From the NCBI RefSeq assembly GCF_013433315.1, contig NZ_WXVV01000014.1, positions 115,462 to 179,461 of the forward strand: a stretch of DNA of 64,000 bases, read 5' to 3'. Source of the stretch: Pseudomonas crudilactis (GTDB lineage: Bacteria > Pseudomonadota > Gammaproteobacteria > Pseudomonadales > Pseudomonadaceae). This document shows, one piece after another, positions 1 to 7,201 of the stretch. The notes under the pieces are model-generated. The model ran no database searches, had not been told where the DNA came from, and saw nothing but the letters and a program-made list of their open reading frames with translations. Each line of letters opens with the position of its first letter. The stretch's first letter is position 1. The translations under genes were made by a program, and so were the position numbers.

Positions 1-276
1 GGCTTCCGCACTGGCCGAGGCCGGCGGGCTTTGCAAATGATGGGCAGCCGCACTGTGTTCGGAAAATACCGTTTCGGCGAGCAGGGCCGGCTCTTTCAGC
101 GGCTCCGGCTCATTGCGGCTCGACGCGCGGCCCACCGGTTCGACACGCATCTGCCGGATGTGCGTGGCGTCTACCGCCAGTTGCGTCAGGATCAGGTCAT
201 GCAGCATGCGCGGAAAGTGCCGGCTGCCGGTGCTCGCGATGACTTTGCCGATGTGGGGGAACAGGTGTGAATTCAT
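1..276 (-). CDS. N-terminal part of an unrecognised protein, possibly a regulator (cut by window edge)
   Basis: A reading frame with no stop runs off the left edge; about 92 residues are visible, beginning MNSHLFPHIGK. I chose the ATG at 276 because GGACGA lies just upstream; an in-frame ATG at 291 has no ribosome site. The segment has no signal peptide or membrane span and starts with a hydrophobic, helix-rich stretch, then becomes Ala/Pro/Glu-rich. It resembles the N-terminus of LuxR-type regulators I associate with pseudomonads, but the DNA-binding end is outside the window, so the family is a guess. It is transcribed in the same direction as the cyclase gene downstream of 413. Confidence 0.45.
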   Translation of the reverse strand, partial: MNSHLFPHIGKVIASTGSRHFPRMLHDLILTQLAVDATHIRQMRVEPVGRASSRNEPEPLKEPALLAETVFSEHSAAAHHLQSPPASASAEA

Positions 277-412
277 ATGCGTGTCGTCCATGAGTTGCGT
301 TAATACAAAAATGCCGGCGGTACCGTCGACGATCTCCTTGAGCGACGGAAAACCTCAGGCATTGGATCCTATCCTAGTACAACGTTTGAGCGACGGTTTA
401 ATGAAGGTGTTA

Positions 413-1999
413 TTAGCTCATAACCGCGACGTCGGGTTGCTTGCCCTGTGAGCACCAGCAGTTGCGGCCTTGCTGCTTGGCTTGATACAGACAGGTATCG
501 GCCGCTTTCAACAGGGTCGCCGGGGTTACCGTGTCATCGACTGGATGCCAAGTGGTAATCCCGGCGCTGGCGGTGACATAGCCCAATGTATGCCCGGCGT
601 GCTCCAGTTTCAGTGCACGGATGGCCTGCAGTATGTCTTCGGTAACCTGAATGGCGCCGGCATTGTCGGTGTTGGGCAACAGCACTGTGAATTCTTCGCC
701 GCCGTAGCGCACCGCGAGGTCGCTCGGTCGTTTGACCGCTTGCTGGATCGCCTGCCCGACAGCGCTCAGGCAATCATCGCCCGCCGCATGGCCATACTGG
801 TCGTTGTAGCGTTTGAAGTGGTCGACATCGAGCATGATCAATGACAGCGCCGAACCCTGTCGCCGCGCCAGACGGATTTCGTCCACCAGCGCGTTGTCCA
901 GGCGTCGGCGGTTGCCCAGCCCGGTGAGGCTGTCGGTCAGCGCCATGTCGCGCATGGTCTGGTGCGCGTAGCGAATTTCCCGCTCCATGGCCATGCGCTG
1001 GCGCAACTGATGCAGCACCACCAGGCCGAAACCGCTGAGCACCAAAATCAGAAACACCAGCACGAAGCCGTTTTTCAGCAAATCCTGCTGCCACGGTTCG
1101 ATGATCGAGTCCCGTGAAAGCCCGGCCTCGACCACCAGCGGATAGGTGGTGAGCGCGCGATAGCCATACAACCGCTCAGTGTCATCGACCACCGCGCGGA
1201 CTTGCGCAATACCGGCGTTGGCGTTGGGCAGGTAGACCTTGAAGATCTCGCTGTTGGCCAGGCTTTTGCCGATCACCGAGGCGATGAACGGCCGGCGTAC
1301 GAGGATGGTGCCGTCGCGCCTGGCCAGCACCAGTGCGCCTTTGTCATCGATTCTGAAATCGCCGTAATAGTCGACAAAGTAGCTGACCTTGACCGTGCCC
1401 AGCAGCACCCCGGCGAACGAGCCATCGGGATTGTTCAGGCGGCGGGAGACGGGAATGATCAGGTCATGGGTCGATCGGCTTTCCACCACATCACCGATGC
1501 GCACCTGCCGATCATCATGGCTGCGGTGATATTGAAAGTAATCGCGATCGGCGTTGTTGGCGGTCTCGGGCGTGACCTCTTTGTCGGTAACGATCCACTG
1601 CCCATCCGCCCCGTAGATAAACAAGCCATGCAGCTGCGGCATGATTTTCGATTGCTGCACCAGCAGTTTGTGAATACGCGGCACGTCGAGGTTCTGCAGT
1701 CCGTCGCCTTCGATCCGCTCACTCAGGGCGGCGGTCAGCACATCCATTTGCCGAATGGTGTCTTCGGCATGCTGCGCGGTGGCGCGGGCCAGGTTGGTCA
1801 CCGAATCGCGCGCGGAGGCGAATGCAGCGCGATAGTCGCGCCAGGTGCGCCAACTCTCGACCGTCAGAAAGGCCAGTACCACCACCAGCATAAAACTGAC
1901 CGTAAGGCGGAATGTCGAGCCGGCGCGCACGGCGTTGCGGGCAGAGGCGGCTCTGCTTGGATCTTCGGTGTTCGGCTCTGGCGGACGGCGTCCGAGCAT
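413..1999 (-). CDS. Membrane diguanylate cyclase with extracytoplasmic PDC sensor
   Basis: Makes cyclic di-GMP from two GTP at the inner membrane. The protein of about 528 residues has a first membrane span near residues 30-50, a periplasmic Cache/PDC-type sensor, a second span near 305-330 and a C-terminal GGDEF domain. The active-site loop reads GGEEF and is preceded by RPSD, the RxxD inhibitory site at the family spacing, so the enzyme should be active and feedback-inhibited. Two in-frame ATGs exist; AGGAG touches the upstream one (2005) but sits six bases before the one at 1999, so I use 1999. A paralogue with the same layout lies at 5654. Confidence 0.93.
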   Translation of the reverse strand: MLGRRPPEPNTEDPSRAASARNAVRAGSTFRLTVSFMLVVVLAFLTVESWRTWRDYRAAFASARDSVTNLARATAQHAEDTIRQMDVLTAALSERIEGDGLQNLDVPRIHKLLVQQSKIMPQLHGLFIYGADGQWIVTDKEVTPETANNADRDYFQYHRSHDDRQVRIGDVVESRSTHDLIIPVSRRLNNPDGSFAGVLLGTVKVSYFVDYYGDFRIDDKGALVLARRDGTILVRRPFIASVIGKSLANSEIFKVYLPNANAGIAQVRAVVDDTERLYGYRALTTYPLVVEAGLSRDSIIEPWQQDLLKNGFVLVFLILVLSGFGLVVLHQLRQRMAMEREIRYAHQTMRDMALTDSLTGLGNRRRLDNALVDEIRLARRQGSALSLIMLDVDHFKRYNDQYGHAAGDDCLSAVGQAIQQAVKRPSDLAVRYGGEEFTVLLPNTDNAGAIQVTEDILQAIRALKLEHAGHTLGYVTASAGITTWHPVDDTVTPATLLKAADTCLYQAKQQGRNCWCSQGKQPDVAVMS

Positions 2000-2090
2000 G
2001 AACATCTCCTTTATTCATACGCAATGCATCGCAACAGTATGACAAGGATCGCCAGGAAGTTCGGAGCGGAGCATGTTTTATTGCCTGATT

Positions 2091-2210
2091 GTCCTGTTTG
2101 AGTGGACGGTGAAACGCTTTTCAGCCGATTTATCCCGTCCCCGTGCGTCAGTAATCTGTACCCAACTTGAACGCCACAACAAATTCAAAAACTCAAAAGG
2201 GACGCAGACC
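2091..2210 (+). promoter_or_regulatory. Conserved leader of ycaC copy A
   Basis: About 120 bases upstream of the start are almost the same as the leader of copy B (roughly 32190-32310), with about seven mismatches. The shared block includes GTGAAACGCTTTTCAGCCG and GTCAGTAATCTGTACCC. Retention of this block with the duplicated gene suggests it carries the promoter and control site; I cannot assign -35 and -10 elements confidently. Confidence 0.55.
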
Positions 2211-2843
2211 ATGACCACTCCAACCTACAACCGCCTGAACAAAGACGACGCCATCGTGCTGCTGGTCGACCACCAGACCGGCCTGATTTCCCTGGTGCAG
2301 GACTTCTCGCCCAACGAATTCAAGAACAACGTGCTGGCTCTGGCGGATCTGGCCAAGTTCTTCGAACTGCCGACCATCCTCACCACCAGTTTCGAACAAG
2401 GCCCGAACGGCCCGCTGGTGCCGGAGCTGAAAGAGATGTTCCCGGACGCGCCATACATCGCTCGCCCTGGCCAGATCAACGCTTGGGACAACGAAGACTT
2501 CGTCAAGGCAATCAAAGCCACCGGTCGCAAGCAGATCATCATTGCCGGTGTGGTCACGGATGTCTGCGTAGCGTTCCCGACCTTGTCGGCGCTGGCAGAA
2601 GGGTTTGATGTGTTTGTGGTGACCGATGCGTCGGGCACTTTCAATACCACCGTGCAACAAGCCGCGTGGAGCCGCATGACTCAAGCCGGTGCACAGATGA
2701 TGAACTGGTTCTCGGTGGCGTGTGAGCTGCATCGCGACTGGCGCAACGACATTGAAGGCCTGGGTAATCTGCTGTCGCAGCGGATCCCCAACTACCGCAA
2801 CCTGATGAACAGCTACTCGGCGCTGACCGCTCAGCAAAAGTAA
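2211..2843 (+). CDS. ycaC: YcaC-family isochorismatase-like hydrolase, copy A
   Basis: A 210-residue cysteine hydrolase of the isochorismatase superfamily, closely resembling E. coli YcaC along its whole length. The nucleophile cysteine is in VVTDVCV and the conserved aspartate in LLVDHQTG; the physiological substrate of YcaC proteins is not established. The start ATG follows AAAAGGGACGCAGACC. A longer upstream frame from 2073 is not supported because the leader, not that frame, is conserved in the second copy. The product differs from copy B (32311) by one residue (Asp for Glu in the GF-D/E-VFVV segment), although the DNA differs at about 43 positions. A strong hairpin terminator follows. 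Confidence 0.95.
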   Translation: MTTPTYNRLNKDDAIVLLVDHQTGLISLVQDFSPNEFKNNVLALADLAKFFELPTILTTSFEQGPNGPLVPELKEMFPDAPYIARPGQINAWDNEDFVKAIKATGRKQIIIAGVVTDVCVAFPTLSALAEGFDVFVVTDASGTFNTTVQQAAWSRMTQAGAQMMNWFSVACELHRDWRNDIEGLGNLLSQRIPNYRNLMNSYSALTAQQK

Positions 2844-2855
2844 GCGAACGCGACC

Positions 2856-2890
2856 CGACAAAAGCCTGCCCTCAAAGCAGGCTTTTGTCG
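2856..2890. terminator. Bidirectional hairpin terminator between ycaC A and the hydrolase gene
   Basis: Perfect 14-bp inverted repeat (CGACAAAAGCCTGC and its complement) around a 7-base loop, with a run of A on one side and T on the other. It lies between convergent genes and can end transcription from both. Confidence 0.85.
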
Positions 2891-2928
2891 TGTCTGCGCT
2901 TTAAAGCGCTGGCAGCGTTGCGATGGCG

Positions 2929-3951
2929 TTACTTCAGGTTATGGCTGAAGAACGTGGTCAATTTGGCGAAGGGAATCAGGTTGACCCGGTCGTACAAGTC
3001 GACATGGCCGGCCCCTGGAATGATCAGCAGCTCTTTGGGCTCGGCCGCGCGCTGGTAAGCGTCTTCACTGAATTCGCGGGAGTGCGCCTGAGCGCCGGCA
3101 ATGAACAGCAGCGGGCGCGGGGAGATGCTCTCGATGTCATTGAACGGGTAGAAGTTCATGAACTTCACATTGCTGATCAACGTCGGCATGGTCGTGGTCT
3201 GCGGTGAAGCGCCGGCCGGCGTGACCTGACCACGCGGTGTGCGGTAGAAGTCGTAGAACTCGTCACCCACGGCGTTGCCGGTGAGTTTCAGCGGTGTGCC
3301 GCCGGTGTAGCGCACCGGGCCGCCCCAGAACTGCGCGTTACGCTGCTGCGCCGCCTGTTCAATGATAGATTGGCGTTGCGCTGGCGTGAGCGAATGTTTG
3401 AGGCCGTTACGGTTGGCAGCGCCCATGTCGTACATGCTGACAGTGGCAATCGCCTTCAAACGTGGGTCGATCTTCGCGGCACTGATGGCGAAGCTGCCGC
3501 TGCCGCAAATACCGATCACGCCGATACGCTCGCGATCGACCAGTGGGCGAGTGCCGAGAAAGTCCACCGCCGCGCTGAAGTCTTCGGCGTAAATGTCCGG
3601 CGCAACCGACTGGCGTGGCAGGCCCTCGCTTTCGCCCCAGAAGGACAAGTCGAACGACAGCGTGACGAAGCCTTGTTCGGCCATTTTGGTCGCGTAGAGA
3701 TTGGCACTTTGCTCCTTCACTGCGCCCATCGGGTGGCCGACGATGATTGCGGCATTTTTTGACTGTGGGTCGAGGTTTTTCAGGCTGAACAGATTGCCTG
3801 CGACCTTCATCCCGTACTGGTTCTTGAAGGTGACCTTTTCCACGGTCACTTTATCGCTGGTGTAGAAGTTGTCTGCGCCGTTCGACATATCGGCTCCCAT
3901 GGCTGAAAAAGTACTGAAGAGCAGCCCGAAGGCCAAGCAAAAACCTTTCAC
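2929..3951 (-). CDS. Exported alpha/beta hydrolase
   Basis: A 340-residue alpha/beta-fold hydrolase. Residues 1-20 (MKGFCLAFGL...SAMGA) form a typical signal peptide, so the mature enzyme is probably periplasmic. The nucleophile elbow is GICGSGS near residues 147-153; either Cys149 or Ser151 could be the nucleophile, and a C-terminal AGHVDLYD supplies the histidine. The family includes acetyl-xylan-esterase and dienelactone-hydrolase-like proteins, but no substrate can be named. The start is GTG at 3951, seven bases after AAGGAC. The gene is convergent with ycaC copy A and shares its terminator. Confidence 0.85.
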   Translation of the reverse strand: MKGFCLAFGLLFSTFSAMGADMSNGADNFYTSDKVTVEKVTFKNQYGMKVAGNLFSLKNLDPQSKNAAIIVGHPMGAVKEQSANLYATKMAEQGFVTLSFDLSFWGESEGLPRQSVAPDIYAEDFSAAVDFLGTRPLVDRERIGVIGICGSGSFAISAAKIDPRLKAIATVSMYDMGAANRNGLKHSLTPAQRQSIIEQAAQQRNAQFWGGPVRYTGGTPLKLTGNAVGDEFYDFYRTPRGQVTPAGASPQTTTMPTLISNVKFMNFYPFNDIESISPRPLLFIAGAQAHSREFSEDAYQRAAEPKELLIIPGAGHVDLYDRVNLIPFAKLTTFFSHNLK

Positions 3952-4131
3952 TGGAATGTCCTTGCGATTGAGGGTTTATTCGTCTGAGCCTGTGCACGAA
4001 CATTCTCTCGATCAGCGCCTCGGCGCCGAAGTGCATTCCTCTGGATTGCTTGCCTGATCCACTGAATCTGGATTTTCAACGCCGCGCAGACACGAGATGG
4101 CGGCAATGAGAGGGCAGGGAAGGGATAGGGA

Positions 4132-5388
4132 TTACACAGAGGATTCGGTGCTGGCCTCGACCAATCCGCTTTCAGCCTGACGACCGCTGCGCTGGGTTTC
4201 CGGAACCCCGACCCCAAGCAACACAACCGCCACCGCCGCAATAGCGGCCAGGGTCAGAAACGCCGCGCTGTAACCAGCCTGTTGCACAACGAACCCGGCA
4301 AGGCCGTTGCTCAATGCCGCGCCCAGTCCGAAGGCCGTTGTCAGTGCGCCGAGGCTGACATTGAAGTGGCCAGTGCCTTGCGTAAGGTCTTTGACCATGA
4401 TCGGAAACAAGGCGCCGAACAGACCCGCGCCGACGCCGTCGAGCAGTTGCACCGCGACCAGCCAATAAGCATCGTCCGACAGCGTATAGAGCACACCGCG
4501 CAATGGCAGGATCAGAAATCCGGCCAGCAGCAGCGGCTTGCGTCCCCACACATCGGCTTTCGCCCCGACCAGTAATGCCGCCGGCACCATCACCAGTTGC
4601 GCCGCGACGATGCAGGCCGAGGTCAGCGGGGTGGCCATCTGCAAATTCGCTTGCGCCAGTTTTTGGCTCACCAACGGCAACATCGCTGCGTTGGCGAGGT
4701 GGAACAGCGCACAGCAAATGGCGAACAGCAGCAGCGGCCGGTTGCTCAACAGCACCGACAAACCGGAAGGCTGGCGATGCCCAGCGTCGGCCGGGTCCAG
4801 TCCGCGGGCCTGATCATGGTCGATCGCTTCTGGCGATACGCAGGCAATGGCGATGACACTGGCCAGGGCCATGGCCGCCATCAGATAGAACACCGCCACC
4901 GGGCCGAACAGATAGGCGAATACGCCGGCGAGGAGGGCGGCGCAGGCATTGCCGGCATGATTGAAGGTTTCATTGCGCCCGGTTCGCCGGGTGAACGCCC
5001 GTGGCCCGGTCATGCCCAGGGTAATCGCACAAATGGCCGGGGCGAATATCGACGCGGCCATCGCACTCAGGGTTTGCGTCAACGCCACCCAAGTGAACGA
5101 CGTCACGAACGGCAGCAGCAGGCAACTGCCGGTCACCAGCAGCGCGGCGATCGCAATCAGCGCACGTTTGCGCCGGCTGTTGTCGACCCAGGCGCCGGCG
5201 GGTGTCTGGGTGATCAGCGCGGCGACCCCGGCGATGGTCATCACCAGGCCAATGCTCGCCGGTTCCCAGTGATGCACCGCCAACAGGTAAATGGCCAGGT
5301 AGGGGCCGAGGCCGTCGCGCACGTCAGCGAGGAAGAAGTTCAGGCTGTCCAGTGACAGATTATTGCGGCGATCGAGGTCAGCGGCCAC
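4132..5388 (-). CDS. MFS transporter
   Basis: A 418-residue major facilitator protein with about twelve hydrophobic segments. The loop between helices 2 and 3 reads GAWVDNSRRKRALI, the usual MFS signature position. Predicted inner-membrane carrier or efflux pump of unknown substrate. The start is GTG at 5388 with only a weak GAAGA upstream. It stands alone: 180 bases separate it from the hydrolase gene, and a divergent cyclase gene lies about 265 bases upstream. I saw no distinctive element in either gap. Confidence 0.88.
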   Translation of the reverse strand: MAADLDRRNNLSLDSLNFFLADVRDGLGPYLAIYLLAVHHWEPASIGLVMTIAGVAALITQTPAGAWVDNSRRKRALIAIAALLVTGSCLLLPFVTSFTWVALTQTLSAMAASIFAPAICAITLGMTGPRAFTRRTGRNETFNHAGNACAALLAGVFAYLFGPVAVFYLMAAMALASVIAIACVSPEAIDHDQARGLDPADAGHRQPSGLSVLLSNRPLLLFAICCALFHLANAAMLPLVSQKLAQANLQMATPLTSACIVAAQLVMVPAALLVGAKADVWGRKPLLLAGFLILPLRGVLYTLSDDAYWLVAVQLLDGVGAGLFGALFPIMVKDLTQGTGHFNVSLGALTTAFGLGAALSNGLAGFVVQQAGYSAAFLTLAAIAAVAVVLLGVGVPETQRSGRQAESGLVEASTESSV

Positions 5389-5653
5389 GGCGGTGTCTTC
5401 AATGTTCGAGGTCTGCGGATGGATTCAACCTCAGCAAGCCTAATGACCAGCGGCCGTGAATATAAGTTGCAGGCCGCTGCCTTGTCGTTGCGAAACAACG
5501 CCAAGGGGTTGAAAACGACGTTCCGTCACATGGTTGCTGCGCGTTCGTCGCGCTACTTGTATCCTTGCGCCGGTCGAGGACATACGACCGCTGTTATTGC
5601 CTTGAATCAGTAACGGCCGGAACCGGAAACCGGACTTTCCATTAGGTACTTTC

Positions 5654-7201
5654 GTGAAGCGTGATACCCACCTCGTCATCCTCTTGCTGCTGGTCATCGG
5701 CTGCTCCCTGGCGTCGCTGACCATCTGGAAAGTGCTGTCCTCGCGCGATCGCGCGCTGGAGGAAGTCAATGTGCACGGGTTGAACCTGACCCAGGCACTC
5801 GAGACCTATTCCGAGGGCATTGTCCGGCAAAGTTCGCTGCTGTTGCTCGGGCTGGTCGAGCGCCTGGAAACCGAAGGCAGTGGCCCCGCGCAGATCCAGC
5901 GCTTGGGTGCGCTGATCAACCGCCAACAGCCGTTGATGCCACAAATGAGCGGGATCACCATCTATGACCGTCAGGGCCATTGGCTGATGTCGTCCAATCG
6001 ACCGATTCCGGCGGGTGCCAACAGCAGTGATCGGGCCTATTTCATTCATCATCGCGACGACCCGAGCCGCGAACCTTTTATCGGGCCACCGATACGCAGC
6101 CGCTCCAATCAGGAGTGGGTGATCACCGTCAGCCGCCGTTTCAACGATGATCGTGGCGAGTTTGCCGGGGTGGTGGCCGTGACCTTGGGCGTGGAAAACT
6201 TCCTGCGCCTGTTCGGCAAACTCGACGTCGGGCAGGAAGGTGCTATCGGTTTGTCGTACACCGACGGCACGTTGCTGGTGCGCTATCCGTTCCGCGAGCA
6301 GGACATGGGCCGCAACTTTTCCAAGTCGCCGATCTACGCCAAATACCTGGTCGATCAATCGGTCGGTACCGCGTCGTATACCTCCAGCCTGGATGGCGTC
6401 GAACGCCTCTACGCCTTCCGCAAAAGCGAGAAATTGCCGCTGATCACCACGGTCGCCATCGGCAAGCGTGAAGCGCTCACCGCGTGGCGAACCGAGGCAC
6501 TGCTGTCGGCGGTGGTGGTGGCGGGGCTGTTGGGGCTTACCGGTCTGATCGGCTGGTTCTTGATCCTCGACATCCGTCGCCGGACCCAGATTGAAGGCGA
6601 ACTGCGCATCGCTCAGCAGCAGTTGCTCGGTTCCAATCGACAGCTGGAACTGCTGGCCATGAAGGATGCGCTGACCGGTCTGGCGAATCGGCGCTGCTTT
6701 GACCAGACCCTGGCCACAGAGGGGCGGCGGGCACAGCGCAACAACTCGTCGCTGGCGTTGCTGATGATCGATATCGATTATTTCAAGCGGTTCAATGATG
6801 CGCTCGGGCACGTTGCCGGCGACGCCTGTCTGCAAACCGTCGGTAGCGTGCTGGATGCGTGTGTGCGGCGGCCGTCGGACCTGGTGGCGCGCTATGGTGG
6901 TGAAGAGTTCGCGGTGATCATGCCCGACACCGATATTGACGGTGCCGAGGTGGTGGCGCAGCTGATAATCGAGCGCTTGCAGCAAGCCAACATTGCCCAC
7001 CCCACCAGTCCCGAGACCCGCGTGAGCCTGAGCATCGGCATCGCCGCCGCGCGGGGTCCGCGCCTGGATCCGGTGAGCGCTCTGATCGAGTGCGCCGATC
7101 AAGCGCTGTATCAAGCGAAAACGGCAGGGCGCAACAGGTTCATGACATCCACTGCGCAACCCTCATTCGACGTCAATGGACAGCAGGCCACTAACCCGTG
7201 A
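5654..7201 (+). CDS. Membrane diguanylate cyclase with extracytoplasmic PDC sensor, second copy
   Basis: Paralogue of the cyclase at 413. The 515 residues comprise a span near 7-28, a periplasmic Cache/PDC region containing the NSSDRAYFIHH and IGPPIRSRSN signatures, a second span near 280-303 and a GGDEF domain. The catalytic motif GGEEF is at about 415-419 with RPSD (I-site) eight residues earlier. It should make cyclic di-GMP in response to a periplasmic ligand. The start is GTG with a poor ribosome site, suggesting low translation. The last 39 bases overlap, antisense, the 3' end of the histidine kinase gene. Confidence 0.93.
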   Translation: MKRDTHLVILLLLVIGCSLASLTIWKVLSSRDRALEEVNVHGLNLTQALETYSEGIVRQSSLLLLGLVERLETEGSGPAQIQRLGALINRQQPLMPQMSGITIYDRQGHWLMSSNRPIPAGANSSDRAYFIHHRDDPSREPFIGPPIRSRSNQEWVITVSRRFNDDRGEFAGVVAVTLGVENFLRLFGKLDVGQEGAIGLSYTDGTLLVRYPFREQDMGRNFSKSPIYAKYLVDQSVGTASYTSSLDGVERLYAFRKSEKLPLITTVAIGKREALTAWRTEALLSAVVVAGLLGLTGLIGWFLILDIRRRTQIEGELRIAQQQLLGSNRQLELLAMKDALTGLANRRCFDQTLATEGRRAQRNNSSLALLMIDIDYFKRFNDALGHVAGDACLQTVGSVLDACVRRPSDLVARYGGEEFAVIMPDTDIDGAEVVAQLIIERLQQANIAHPTSPETRVSLSIGIAAARGPRLDPVSALIECADQALYQAKTAGRNRFMTSTAQPSFDVNGQQATNP

